A DNA stretch of 64,000 nucleotides, taken from positions 2,542,001 through 2,606,000 of the forward strand of contig OX327686.1 of NCBI GenBank assembly GCA_946807835.1, given 5' to 3'. Both the position numbers and the translations under genes were made by a program. This stretch comes from Ailanthus altissimus. Lineage: Eukaryota > Streptophyta > Magnoliopsida > Sapindales > Simaroubaceae. Under the pieces are notes generated by a model. That model was not told where the DNA came from. It did no database searches and worked only from the letters and a program-made list of their open reading frames with translations. Below, one piece after another: positions 1-12,064 of this stretch (the stretch's first letter is position 1; each line of letters opens with the position of its first letter).

Positions 1-561
1 TCATATTTATAAATGATGCTATTGTTACAAACTATTATATAAATTATTATGTAAATTAAATGTCTAGTGATCTATATAATTTTAAATAATTAGGGAGTAG
101 CCACAATATCCTTAATTATACAAAATTATATATTAAGTAGTTTAGGATCGCATATATAAATGACATTAATTATGGTTAATCATATTTATACGATTAATTA
201 GGATGGAATATCAAATTATATTTCCTAATTTACCCACAGGGATTTAGAAAAGAAACATAATTTGATGATTTTATCATAAAGATTAATAGGTCTAATTGAA
301 TTAAAACTTTTAGCCCACATGCAAGTTTTATGTCACTAGATTCATAATTTTTGGATCATAATTTATATAGATAAAACATGATATATTTATAGAATTTTGT
401 ATGAATCTACTTGAATTAGAAATTTAACCTACAAGAAATTTTTCTGTCATTTGATTCATATTTATATAGCATGATTTACATTCATAAAGCATGATAATTA
501 TTATTAGTCTCAATTTTATAACATAAGCATGTATGTTTGACTTTGTGCAATTGTACAACTT
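1..561 (+). other. AT-rich leader of the copia element
   Basis: Non-coding, very AT-rich sequence upstream of the gag-like reading frame. I found no clear tRNA-type primer binding site and no clear LTR end here, so it is either an untranslated leader or a decayed LTR/leader junction. The sequence before the second copy (57.0-59.7 kb) looks LTR-like and may be the missing 5' part. Confidence 0.5.
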
Positions 562-3500
562 GTGAATTATTCTGATTTTAAATGTGATATTCCCAAACTA
601 AAAGTTGATAATTATAAAGATTGGAAGGAAAGAATCCTTCTTCATTTGGGGTGTATAGATATTGATTATGCTATACGAAAAGATGAACCGTCAGCCATTA
701 CTGATACCGGCACTTCAATTGATATTGCTCTTTATAAACAATGGGAGCAATCTAATTGCCTCAGTTTGATGTTTATAAAGACCAAGATTTTTGTTGATTT
801 AAATGATTTAGTCGATCAGCATAATAATGTTCGAACATTACTGATGGCTATTGATGAATAGTTTAAAACTTCAGATAAAGCATTTGCCAACACATTGATT
901 ATGAAGTTTTTAAATTTAAGGCTCACTAGTATTAGAGGTGTGCGTGAACACATCATGCAAATAAGGGACATAGTGGCTCAATTAAAGACTCTTGAGGTTG
1001 AGATGTCTGATTCTTTCTTTGTGCACTATATATTGAACACCCTTCCACCATAATATGGACCCTTCAAAATATCTTACAACACAGATAAGGATAAATGGTC
1101 ACTTAATGAACTCATGAGCATGTGTGTTCAAGAAGAAGTGCGGCTGGTGATGAAATTGGGTGAAAGTGCTTTTATAACAACACAAAAAAAGAACACAAAC
1201 AAAGCTAAACAAAAGGAAAAGGGCAAAATACTTGTTCAGTCTCCCCAATCTGACATTAAGAAGGAATTCAAGTGCTTCTTCTATAAAAAATAAGGGGCAT
1301 ATAAAGAATGATTGCCTAAAGTTTTAGAAATGGCTTGAGAAAAAATGCAATTTAATCTCATTTGTTTGTTATGAATCTAATATGGTTAATATTAATCATA
1401 ACACTTGATGGATTGATTCTGGCTCTACAATCCATGTTTCGAATTTCTTGCAGGGTTTGCAAAACCTAAGAAAGCCAGTGGGCAGTGAGCAATGCATTTA
1501 TTCTGGAAATAAGAACATTCACATGTGGAGGCAATTGGGACATGTTGTTTAACTTTAAGTACTGGTTTTGTTTTGTATTTAGATAAGACATTTTATATTC
1601 TAAATTTCTCTAGAAATTTAATTTTTGTTTCAAAACTTGTACCTTTGGGATATTCCTTTAACTTTTCGAATGATTTGTTTAATATATATTACAAATCTAA
1701 TCTTGCTAGAAATGGTACATTGTCTAATACCTCCTCCAGACGGTTCTCACCATTTATCTTGTCAGGGCAGCAGCACGACAACTTCTGATTTGTCTTGGTG
1801 AGAAAAATGTTGAAGAAGCCTAATGGCTATTAGCTAATGTGAAAGAAAAGTGAAAGTGAAAGAAACATTGGTGGTCAGTTTGGTCTCGTTTTCATGTTTT
1901 TTTTTCCAGATTTTTTTAAGGCCAAAACAAAGTGTTTTAGCTAATTGGCAATGATTAATGAATCAATTTTCAGTTCGAGTGAACTCAAACCGAAACCTGA
2001 TTAAACCGATTGGTTTAGCCAAAATTGAACCGATCAGTTTAAGGGCTATGTAACTGAACTGAAACTAGTTCATTTGAATCGGTGCCTAGTCCTAGTAACA
2101 GTGTCTGATCCCACTATTAACCAACATCACATGATTACAAGATTAAAGGCTGGAATCTATAAACCTAAGATCTTACTTACTCGGGTGGAGGGTAATCCAG
2201 AACATACACCAATAACAACTTTGGAAGCATTAAAGTTGTCTCAACGAAGAAATGCAATGAATGATGAATTTCAAGCTTTTTTTAGAAACAAAACCGAGAA
2301 ACTAGTACCACCCAACCCTAATTACAAGATTGTTAGAAATAAATTAGTGTTTAAAGAAAAGAAAAATCCTAATGGTAGTGTAGCAAGAACCCTAATTACA
2401 AGATTGTTAGAAATAAATTAGTGTTTAAAGAAAAGAAGAATCCTAATAGTAGTGTAGCAAGAAACAAAACTTGGCTTGTAGCCAAAGGCTATAATTAGAC
2501 TTCTGGTATAGACTATAAAGAAACTTTTAGCCTTGTAGTAAAAGCTAGCACAATGAGAATGATATTAAGTCTAGCTATAACAAAGGGATGGAGATTAAGA
2601 CAGGTAGATATCAACAATGTATTTCTTAATGGAGATTTACTTGAAACTATGTATATGGAGCAACCTGAGGGGTTTTAGTAAAAGGAAAAGAAAGATATGT
2701 GAGCAAACTACAAAAGGCCTTGTATGACCTGAAACTGGCTCTAAAGGTATGGTATGATAAGTTGAAATTAGCCTTGGTTAAATGAGGTTTTGGAAATGTG
2801 AAGTTTAATACATCTGCTTTTGTTAAGCAACATAATTTTGGAATCACTATAATACCAATGTATGTGGTTGATATTATAGTTACAGGTGATGATGAGACTG
2901 AGGTACGAAAGGTGATAAATTAGTTGAATAAAAACTTTGCATTGAAAGAATTAGGTAAGTTGAATTACTTCATGAGGATAGAAGTAACAAAATTAGGTGA
3001 TTCTTTACACATTTCACAAACTAAATATATTGTTGACCTTTTGATAAAAATAAATATGGTTGGTGCATGCATTTGTCCTACTTCGATGAGTACAAGACTG
3101 AAGCTATCAAGAATAGAAAGAGAGAAGTTTAGAGAAGACCAAAAATTTCATTTGCAGTTAACAAGCCAAGTCAGTTCTTATATGCACCATCTAAACAAAA
3201 GTGCTAATGCTATAATAGAATACTAAGATATTTACGAAGAACAAAGAAGCATGGTTTAATGTTTAAACTTGGAAAAACGTTAAACTTTGTGGGATTTACT
3301 GATGTAGATTGGGCTTGTAATATAGATGGCAGAAAATTATTTGAAGGGTATTGTGTGTATTTGATGGAAACCTAGTATCTTAATGCTAAAAGAAACAAAG
3401 AGTAGTGGCAAGGTCTAGTACTGGATCTGAGTATAGAGCCTTGTCTCAAGTATCACCTGAAATAGCATGGATGTAGTCTCTGTTTTAAGATTTGGGTATA

Positions 3501-3775
3501 AAAATAACACGAGTTCTTGTTATATGATGTGACAACCAAGGTGCAGCTTCATTTACGAGAAATCTCATATTCTATAGTAGAATTAAGCATATTAAAATTA
3601 ATATACATTTTGTAAGAGACAAAATGTTAAACCATGAAATTGATAGTAGATATATTGATACTAAAGATCAAGCCGCTGATATATTTACAAAGGCACCGTC
3701 AATTTCCAAATTCAATGAACTAACATCCAAGCTCAATGTTACTTTAAAAAAATTGAGCTTGAGGGAGATGAAAAA
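562..3775 (+). pseudogene. Decayed Ty1/copia gag-pol (copy 1)
   Basis: A copia polyprotein remnant broken by many stops and frameshifts. In order I see: a gag-like N-terminus (562-861, stop, then continuing to about 1190), a damaged zinc knuckle near 1270-1315 with a stop inside it, and a protease start with a W-I-D-S-G-S motif near 1409. There is no integrase. Reverse transcriptase follows from about 2106, with [10 protein letters not shown] near 2604 and a YVDD-like block near 2861. RNase H runs from about 3235 and ends with ADIFTKA near 3673. A purine-rich tract (about 3755-3775) fits a polypurine tract. The missing integrase region is replaced at about 1790-2080 by unrelated sequence. It cannot encode a working element. 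Confidence 0.92.
2315..2462 (+). repeat. 74-bp tandem duplication inside the copia RT
   Basis: Bases 2315-2388 are repeated at 2389-2462 with a few differences. The duplication lies in the reverse transcriptase region and puts the frame into a stop, ending the 2074-2421 reading frame. The same duplication is present in the second copy at 62032-62179. Confidence 0.85.
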
Positions 3776-4190
3776 AAGAGTCTTGAGCCTAAACAGAACC
3801 AGTAACAGCTTCAGGTATAGCAGTTGCAATCTTTATGTAAGGTGCATCAGTATAAAGATATAATGCTGAAGCAAAGAGTAAATGATCATGATTGATGAGT
3901 AGAAGCTTGATGCACGTGGATCAATAAGTTAATAAAATTGGTTGATTAAAATGTAAACAGATTTAGTTAAAGAATTTGTTTTAAGCTTGTTAAAGTTAAA
4001 CTTTTTCCCGCATCTTTTAACTTCTTTTGTCGTGTAGTGCTAACAGATGTACATAAGCACACTTGTAATCAGTTTTGTATATACAATTAACCTTTCATTT
4101 TTCCTCTCAAAAAATCTTAATTCATACATTTCTTGGCTAACTTTCTTTCACTTTCATATCTTTTCCGACAAATCTATAAACTCTGAAATA
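3776..4190 (+). other. 3' flank of copia element, possible LTR remnant
   Basis: Non-coding. After the polypurine-like tract, a recognisable LTR start does not follow. The stretch near 4037-4110 has the look of a copia U3/R-U5 tail (pyrimidine-rich, a TGTATATACAATT-like segment), but I could not pair it with a 5' LTR. Confidence 0.35.
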
Positions 4191-4644
4191 CATAAATTCT
4201 CACTGAAAGAATCTTCATTCTTCTTAACACAACCTCTTCAATCTGAAATGCTACATTTCTCAGTCCTTGTTATTGAGTTATTTGGTGTTGTTGCAGAAAA
4301 GTGAAAATCTCCTAGGAAGATCTTCCTTAACAAGAAAATCACCCACAATTCTAAGCTTTGAATGTATTAATGTTTGTGGAGTTTCTATATTATTTCTTCT
4401 TTCAACTATAAAAATATCAGAGTTTCCTGCCGTTGATTGGATATTTGACAGTGTTTTCGTACCATCATTCACCATCTTCACTACATATTTCATTCGTGAG
4501 TCTAAATTACTTTCGAGCTTAACACTTTTCAGCATCATGGAATTAAGTGCTTTCTCTAAATTGATGTCTATCTCGTCACTCTTCGCAATGAAATGGATCA
4601 CAGTTACAATGATGCTGTCATTCTTGCTGATGCACTTGGTCATG
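4190..4644 (-). pseudogene. CHX antiporter 3'-end pseudogene fragment
   Basis: On the minus strand, 4643-4278 translates into about 120 residues that closely follow the last part of the intact antiporter at 49561-52427. Shared blocks include SKNDSI.VTVI.FIAKSDEI, LDSRMKY.V.MVNDG and GDFLV.EDLPRR. The match continues past the stop into the 3' flank (about 4190-4277 against 49475-49560). A short internal deletion removes about a dozen residues after ETPQT. The copy ends abruptly at 4644, where a CACTA-type terminus begins. It holds only the C-terminal cytosolic tail, without membrane segments, so it is non-functional. Confidence 0.92.
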
Positions 4645-5346
4645 CACTACTACAAAAATGAGTTTCATTGACACTATACTGCTGACACTTTTTTAAATGC
4701 TGTTAATGAATAAAAGTATCAATAAATTATTGATATCATAATATTAGAAACATGAAGTTTTAATGAAATGCTGATACTATAGTATCAAAAACATGAAGTG
4801 TCAGTAAATTAGTGATATGATAGTATCAAAAAGTTATTTTTTATTTAGAAATTTAATTATTAAAAATAATTAAATTTATAAAAATTATTATAATGTCCAA
4901 AAGGATATTGTTTTGGACTTTATAAAATAAAATAAAAAATTTCAAAACTATATCGCATTGAGGTTGAAAATTGAAAACAAAAATATAAAAACCCAAAACA
5001 GGTATAAAACTTGGCAAAATATAGGTTTTTTCGAAGTCTTATTCTTCTTATCAATTTCCCCAATCGTCGCCTGCTAACACCTCCCTCATTTAACATTCAT
5101 CACAATCAATGGGCGCTCACGATTTCACAGCCCTAATGTTCGATATCCTTACCAAAATCATCGTGCCATTCATACTTCATCAGCTACGGTATTTCAAAAT
5201 TGTATCATAATCTTCATCACCATTCTCGTTTAGAGTCTTCCGATTCTGGGATTTAGAGTCTTAGAAAATTCTCTTCATTCATTTTTTGTTTAGGTCCTCG
5301 TTCTCGTTCAAGTTCCAATACTAAATCTATAAGAAAGTCAGCTTCG

Positions 5347-5444
5347 ATGGAGTCTCCCGAGGATTCAAAACTGAAGATTGTGTGTGGTTCTTGTGGTTAT
5401 GTTCTAGAACACCTCATTTATTGAATTATATTCTCGATCTCCCT
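5347..5444 (+). pseudogene. PFK-like (6-phosphofructokinase) first-exon fragment
   Basis: Starting at the ATG at 5347, the frame reads MESPEDSKLKIV then GSCGYVLE. After a small deletion and frameshift it continues with PHLLNYILDLP, followed by a GTAAGT donor at 5445-5450. This resembles the N-terminal exon of plant cytosolic ATP-dependent phosphofructokinases (PFK3 type), whose conserved block reads GSCGYVLEDVPHL..YLP.LP. The frame is broken and no downstream PFK exon was recognised, so it is a fragment, probably captured by the surrounding CACTA element. The call rests on one short conserved block. Confidence 0.7.
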
Positions 5445-6565
5445 GTAAGTTGCTCTTTTTTTGGTTTTTATTTTATAGCCTATTTAACAAGCATTTGAAC
5501 TTTTATTAAAAAAAACTTGTGATAGAAAAAGAGCTTATTTTCCCTCTTTTATCAAGCCTGTAAGCTATTCTTTTTAAATCACTTACAAAATCATATCCTA
5601 TTAACACTAGAGAGTTTTTCAAATAATTAAAAGTACTCTAGGGATTTGTAGTTACTGATTGGTTGATTTTGTGATTGATGAAATTTTTGAAGTGGTTTAA
5701 TTTGTTATAAGTGCTAGATCCGATTTCATTGTGTTGAGTTTTCTTCATAATGTTTGAAACTCATGCTCTTTAGTTTTGATTAGTGATGGTGAAGTATAGA
5801 CTTTGAATACGTGGAATTAGTTAAAATGAGGTTATTCTTATTAGTCCACCATGTGTTTAATGATATGCTTGTATGTTCTGATGCATATTTGTTTTCTTTT
5901 TTTGAACTTGGATTTATTTTGTTTTGGAGAATTTGTTTTCTTGTTATGCCACTTGATTTTCTCCTCTTTTTATATGAATTTAAATTTCTTATGCTTGTTG
6001 GCATTAGCTATCATTCAGGGAATTAGCAGTTACTTTGGTTCAAGTCTCTTACAGGTATTTTTGGTTTAGTAAGCCTCAATTAATCCTTCATGCCATTTTG
6101 TCTTGTTTCAGGTAATGATCAGTGACCCTTTCAAATATGTTATGCATAGTTCAATACTTTAGGAGTGCATTTTCAAAGCCAAATGTTTAGAAGACCACAT
6201 GATTGTCAGTCCTAGCAAACAACATGCTATAAAAGAAATGCTAGATGTCTATTATCTGTTATGCATCATGATTTGTTTTTTACAAGAAATAGCCCTTTGT
6301 TGTTTTTGGATTTGTTATAAAGATCATAGAGTTTCTATCTCCCTATTTTCTCATTTTTGGTTAGTTTTTTGATCATATGCTTTTGGTAGAAAATTAAAAG
6401 CCCATAAGAAATGGAGGAACCAAAAGTAACCATAGTATAATTCTATTAAATTTTTGTTAAATACTTGTCCCATATTCATTAGTCATGGAAATAGTCATTT
6501 GTCTAAATTTTGTTAATCTATGTATATATTATATCTTGACTTGATTACTTTTGACCTTTGTTTAG
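5445..6565 (+). other. Intron-like non-coding sequence between captured fragments
   Basis: T-rich, intron-like sequence with several splice-like signals, for example an acceptor before 6017 and a donor after 6052 framing a 36-base open segment. I recognise no domain. The reading frames here are short and lack conserved motifs. Confidence 0.4.
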
Positions 6566-6673
<108 letters not shown>

Positions 6674-6805
6674 TAGTTAGATTTGTTATATGACTAATGG
6701 TTTGTACTTAAATTTAGTTATTTCTCTATTTCAAGTGTTTTTTGTTTTAGGATTACTCAAGGTACCAATTGTTGCCTTCGTAATCTCATATGTAGATAAA
6801 AGATA

Positions 6806-6949
6806 GTTAGGTATAATAAGTTCTAACTTAATCATAACATAATTTATCAACTGTAAGTCAATTATACCTATTGAATGCAAAAGTTAGGTACAATAAGTTC
6901 TAACTTAATCATAGCATAATTTATCAATTGTAAGTCAATTGTACATAAT
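6806..6949. repeat. 77-bp imperfect tandem duplication
   Basis: The segment starting GTTAGGTATAATAAG at 6806 is repeated from 6883 with a handful of substitutions. Both units are AT-rich and non-coding. Confidence 0.8.
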
Positions 6950-7099
6950 TTACTAGTTCTCTATTTATGTTATATTGGTCGATGAAGGTTAATAATGTTG
7001 TTGGTCTTTATCTTAGCATGTGTTTCATGACTTTTTTAAAAATAATTATTTATTATTGATAGAAAAGTTTTGTTGGGGAATTGATTGTGATCAAGACAC

Positions 7100-8100
7100 C
7101 TTTTTTTATGCATAAGAAACGGCGCCAAACTCGACTGAACCAATGCCGCAGTGTTGCTTGGCCAGTGCTACATTGTTGGGGCTAAGGCCTTCGGTGCTGC
7201 AGCGTTGAGGCCTGTAGTTGCCTCTACATTTTCGCCATTTTTCTTACTTTTAAATCTCTGTCTTACTCCTCCCTTATACGACTAATACGTACTTAACTTC
7301 ATGATTACTCTCTTCTTAATATTTATCTCAATTCATAATCATATATGATTGTTTAATTACCACTTCTAACAACTATGATTAGACATATTAATTTACTTTA
7401 CAACCTTAAAAGAGTCATTCAAACTTCATTTTTTTCGACAGCAAAGATTAATCGAAGTATTTAATAAAATATAAAGACTAAATAAATAATTTAATAAAAT
7501 TTAAGGGACGAAACTGGTTGAGTACTTCATTCTTCCCATGTTTGTATAGAAGACAATGCCAATACTTCCGTCAATGGATCTTGTATAGGATCTAATTTGC
7601 TGATCACATCTGATTATTTTTCTTACATTTCTTGAGTCTCTATTTTAATTATTTTCGAAAATTTTCCTGGTCGGATATAGTTGAGGAAGAGAAATATGTT
7701 AAAGGAAGACGAAATCTGATCTCATAAACAAGAGTACTTTTTTATTTCATATAAGAAGTTCACGTTCAGTTCTGGTTGCTAGAATATTTCTACATAATTG
7801 ATACTTCCAACATTTATTGTGCTTCATCATTCAACCGTGTAGGTTCAGACGACCATCACTTATTAAAATATTACTTCTTGCACTTGCCCTTGCAGAAGCT
7901 TCTTATTCTAAGTCATCACTCATGCCCTGAAAATAAATATTACAGAAACATTAATCATTACAATCTAATTCGTATATATTTTTGTCTTGTTAGGTTTCAT
8001 AACACCAAAATTCAATATTCTACAACAAAATTTAGAGTAAGTTCTTGTCACCTTAAAATATCTTTACCAAGTCTAATTTAGATTTTTATGCTATTAAAAA
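7100..8100. other. Intergenic: short GC-rich island, otherwise AT-rich
   Basis: A GC-rich stretch at about 7120-7235 resembles in composition the GC-rich core of the copia LTRs at 15.6, 17.8 and 30.2 kb and may be an LTR scrap. The part around 7365-7520 resembles the inner end of the Mutator-like element at 13.5-14.5 kb. From 7530 to 8100 I see no gene; it includes the 3' flank of the EG45-like gene. Confidence 0.35.
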
Positions 8101-8120
8101 AAAACTGTTGGTTCCTTATA

Positions 8121-8704
8121 TTATAACATGTAACTAATTTTTAGGGCAACTAGAGCATACGGGTTGTAATCAATCTGGATCTTTCCGGCATCAGGGTTTG
8201 CGATCTTGGAGAAAGCTTCTTTAGAGAGATCAATGGTTCCTTGGCATCCTGCCGGACAGTAATCGACTATCTTAACTACAATGGTGCCACTGCGGCAAGG
8301 CTGTGGTATGCCTTGGTTTGTGGCGCCGGTGCACTTGATTTTGTATGATTTGTTACAAACTGCCCCTTTGTTCCATAATGCATCGCTTGCAGCGGCGATC
8401 ATGACCCCATCATCTTTAAATCCATTGCATGCCGAGGCTGTGAAAGGAAATGAACGTTAGTTCTCACAGGACCTCTGTAAGAAAGATAATTTATACGTTA
8501 ATTCTCACATAATTTGTTATCAATCGTCATGCCATACATATGTAGAAGCACTTGTTCGTTTGGCATATGGAATTATGGTATGATATACTCACGGACATAA
8601 GGAGGAGTATAGAAAGTCGCAGTCCCTTGACTGGCATAAACAGCCGACTTCAGGCATATTGCCACGGTCATTATCATCATCAAAACTTTCATGGCTACAC
8701 CCAT
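8121..8704 (-). CDS. EG45-like domain secreted protein (plant natriuretic peptide / p12 type)
   Basis: Two exons on the minus strand: 8704-8593 and 8437-8121, joined across a 155-base intron with a GTGAGT donor and an AG acceptor. The result is 142 residues. Residues 1-25 are a hydrophobic signal peptide (MKVLMMIMTVAICL core) ending near YAS. The mature part starts GTATFYTPPYVPSACNG and has the family's cysteine pattern, including VDYCPAGCQGTIDLS and the C-terminal PDAGKIQIDYNP block. Relatives are small apoplastic expansin-related proteins without a pollen-allergen domain, known as plant natriuretic peptides or citrus blight-associated p12, linked to water and ion balance and stress. A few extra residues (KISYML) follow the usual end, giving a slightly long protein. 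All codons are intact. Confidence 0.9.
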
Positions 8705-8731
8705 TATATTTCCTTATTCCTGCAATATTTT

Positions 8732-8930
8732 CGTTGTTGGTGCAAAGTAGAGGAGGGTTCTCTCCAATTTATAGAGCAAAACATATCCTTCTAACTCAAT
8801 ATAAACGGCAAGTTAATTGCTGTGTCTACTCGTTTGTTGGTGCGAAGTAGAGTAGGGTTCTCTCCTATTTATAGAGCAAAACCTATCCTTCTTACCCAGT
8901 ATTTACAGCAAATTAATTGCTATGTCTACT
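8732..8930 (-). promoter_or_regulatory. Tandemly duplicated core promoter of the EG45-like gene
   Basis: Bases 8732-8830 are repeated almost unchanged at 8831-8930. Each unit carries, on the minus strand, a GCTCTATAAAT-type TATA box (near 8767-8776 and 8866-8875), so the gene has two candidate core promoters 99-100 bases apart. The proximal TATA lies about 65 bases upstream of the start codon, which suits a short leader. Effects on expression are inference. Confidence 0.8.
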
Positions 8931-9069
8931 CAATTTACAGACTTGTATACACTATTCCAAGTTACCCCACTACGAGATTGAGAAGACTTTACTAGAGTTG
9001 GCGATAGTGTAGTTACTTTCAAAAGTTGGCACATGGCTGCGTTCATTAATTTATTACTTCCATGACCTT

Positions 9070-10440
9070 GCATCTTTAACTCGAAGAAGAGGAAATACGA
9101 GGTTCATAGGTCATAGACGTGGAGTCATGAGCAGACGTGCATGGCATGGAAGTTATGAGATAATGGGAGACTTACATGACAACGTTGTAGAAGACTTGTG
9201 TGAGATAAGGAAGTTGAGCATGGATGGGAGGCTGACGTGCACGGCAATGTGAATGGCAGAGGTACGGGTGGAGAATTCCCCCTAAGGGTTGGGCCCAGTG
9301 GTGATCCACTAAATGCCGAGTAATTCGGATTATATTTTATATATTATTTTGGGATGGGATATGTATGGATACAATAAATTAAACTTGAATTAAATTTAAA
9401 TTGGGTTTAAAAATAAATTAATTTCTTTAAATTTACCTCAAATACTTGATTTAAAAATAAATTTTTTAAAAAAATTTAGCATAAAAAAAATTACTTATTT
9501 ATACAAATCAAAGTTATTACATGTTAAATTTAGAGATATAAAATTTACTTGCATTATATTTTTAAAAATTTTATTTTTTATTAATATTTTTTAATTTTTT
9601 AATTTATTTTAATTATATTTAATATTAGACACTTACTTCTAAATTAGAGTAAACTCATTTGTTAAAAAAAAAAGATAAAGGGGAATAAACAAAAGAGGTA
9701 AATAATTTTATTATCATTTTTAATTTTTTAGTTATTATCCATTTAACTCAAAATTTCTTTTACTTTATATTATAGGTTTACGAAGAATTTTAATAGAGAC
9801 TTGATGTTTGGATTACAAATGAAGTATGATGATTTAGATGCCAAAGTTTAGTAGAAATCATTAATTTTTGTGATTTTTAAATTTTAATTCATATTATTAA
9901 TTTTTAAAATTAGTAATTAAAAACTCGATATAATTTACATTTTCATGTGATGTTTATAATTTATTTTTGATATATTATGATTGTATGGAGTAAAAGACTG
10001 TTTCATAAAATTAAATTAGTACAAATAAAATAATATCTAAAAAGTAATTTAACAAATTTTGGTATGAGGTAGATATGGGGATCTCCATTCACATTTGGAG
10101 ATCCTCAACTTCAAACTTGAATTATATTTATTGGGTATGAGGACTCTTACACTCTTTAAGTGTGAGGATGTCATCCCAACCACCCCCCAATTACTACCCC
10201 TAAAGAGACATATGTTTATGGATAAGAGAAAACGTGTGAATGAATGGCTTATGGCAACCAACGTGAAGATGGGAATGGAAGTTGTTTAACAGGTAATTAT
10301 TGTAACGTGTTATTTACATATAACTAGAAGTTAGAAGTAGTTGTACCATTTATGTATTTAAATAGCATTTGAATACAAGAAAAAGGCAAGAAACATTATC
10401 CAAACTTGATTGTGATTTAATTCTCAGAGAATTTATTTTC
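9070..10440. repeat. LTR remnant split by about 1 kb of AT-rich sequence
   Basis: Two blocks, about 9070-9240 and 10215-10440, match consecutive parts of the unbroken repeat at about 12065-12420. The first shares GTGGAGTCATGA and GCATGGCATGGAAGTTATGA; the second shares GAATGAATGGCTTATGG and AACCAACGTGAAGATGGGA. So 9241-10214 interrupts an older LTR. The interrupting stretch is very AT-rich, codes for nothing recognisable, and begins near a short GC-rich segment (about 9265-9320). Confidence 0.7.
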
Positions 10441-10912
10441 ATGTGAAATTAGCATTTTTTTTCTTAAATCATCTAAAAACTACAAAGTCAAATTTCATTT
10501 AAATTAATCACTTTAACTAACCCTTTTTCTTTTGTATGTTATAAGCAAAAAAGTAGAAAGTAAAATAAACAGTACAACAATAATAAATACAAGAATATTT
10601 ACTTTTATAATCTCATCGTTTCTGTTTCATTTTTTTAACTTAACAATAACTTAGGATTTAATCTTTTAATCCTATAGAGATGACAAACCTTCTCTTGTAA
10701 ATTCAATAGGATGAATTACATTTCAATAATAGCGAATAGGATCAATATTATGAATAACAATATATGAGCTACTAAATCGATTCATCGTCGAGAATTGAAT
10801 AGTATAACATAGGCAAATTTTTTATCCACACTCTGAATACAAACTTTAATTCTTGATTTAATTAGAGATAGAATCAAATATTTATGACTAATTTATTCTT
10901 CCCCGTTTTTTA

Positions 10913-11063
10913 TTTTAGAATTAGATAGAACAAGGGAGGAAAAAAATGTGGATTCAACCTCAACGAAACTCAGGTTCAATTTTTTTTAGAATTAGATAGA
11001 CTAAGGGAGAAAAAAAAAAGGGTGGATTCAACCTCAACGAAATTCAGGTTCAAGCTCTAATTA
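10913..11063. repeat. 71-bp tandem duplication
   Basis: The segment beginning TTTTAGAATTAGATAGA at 10913 recurs at 10984. Both units contain GTGGATTCAACCTCAACGAA. Non-coding. Confidence 0.8.
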
Positions 11064-11304
11064 CAATTAATTAATTACAATATTGTTAAAAGAAAGTAGA
11101 AATAAAAATGTGGTTAAGGTAAGAGTATCATACAATGCAAGATAAGTAAATAAAATATTGGATTAGCAATATAACTAAAAATTAGTTTATTACTTATTAT
11201 TTATTATATTGATTGCAACAAGATTTTTATTTTAGAATATTATTTTAAGGGGTTAGCAACTTCTATTTTTTTGTTCTTTCCTTCTTATTCGCTTCGGATT
11301 ATAA

Positions 11305-12060
11305 TTTACTTAGTATCGGAGCATAGTTACAATGTCTACTAATAAGAAAAGAATCGAAAACTTAGAGGCAAGGCTAAAGGGAAACTAGAAGAGCACGAAC
11401 TGAATGGAAGCCACAGTTAGCAAGCTATCCGAATTGTTGCTTGCCAACTAAATCGAGCCAAGTAATGAAGATGATTACCATGGCAAATCCAGTAGCAACA
11501 AAGAGGGAACCGAATGGAGTCGTCAAATGTTTTCTTCCAAAATCGCCAACCTAAAATTCCTTAAATGTTCGGGTGACGATCCAACATAATGGTTTAACCG
11601 AGTGGATCAATTCTTCGAATATCAAGGAACGACAAAGGAATAGAAGATATCATTAGCTTCATTCCATTTAGAGGGAGAGGCTAATCAATGGTGGTAAAAG
11701 TTACACCATATGTACAAAGAAGAAAGAAAGGAGGTAACTTGAAAAGATTTTACAGAAGAGTTGTGGTTCGGGACTAATGACTGTGAGGGTGGAGTCTTGT
11801 ACGCCATCGGAAGGTGTACGCCATACGTACAAGCAAATAGGTTCACTTCACGATTATCAGAAGGAGTTTGAAAAGCTAGGCTATTGGGTGCGAGGCTGGA
11901 CACAAAAGGCCTTAGTGAAGACATTCATGGGAAATCTCAAACCAAAACTGTCAAAAGGAATCTGCATATTTTGACTCAAAATTTTGAAGGATGCCATCAG
12001 TTTCACGCGGATGAAGGATGAATAACTCATTTGACAATATGAACCTTGGGGACAGGGTTC
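11305..12060 (+). pseudogene. Ty3/gypsy gag remnant
   Basis: Read through several stops, this region gives a typical plant gypsy gag: a KFLKCSGDDP block near 11570, NRVDQFFEYQGT near 11600, a SLASFHLEGEANQWW motif near 11650-11695, and RGWTQKALVKTFMGNLKPK near 11890-11950. A tRNA-Met-type primer-site relic (TAGTATCGGAGC) sits shortly upstream near 11310. The coding part ends abruptly near 12050, where LTR-like sequence begins, so the whole pol region is deleted. It is a dead deletion derivative. Confidence 0.85.
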
Positions 12061-12064
12061 TTGT

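Larger units (their letters stand above)
1..4283. repeat. Long direct repeat, copy 1 (partner at 59718-64000)
   Basis: This block recurs at a constant offset of 59,717 bases. All six open reading frames in it are identical in both copies, and every non-coding stretch I compared also matched. It holds an AT-rich leader, a decayed Ty1/copia element and about 90 bases resembling the 3' flank of the antiporter gene at 49.6 kb. Because non-transposon sequence is shared, this is a segmental copy or an assembly duplication, not two insertions of one element. The real ends are hidden by both window edges. Confidence 0.95.
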
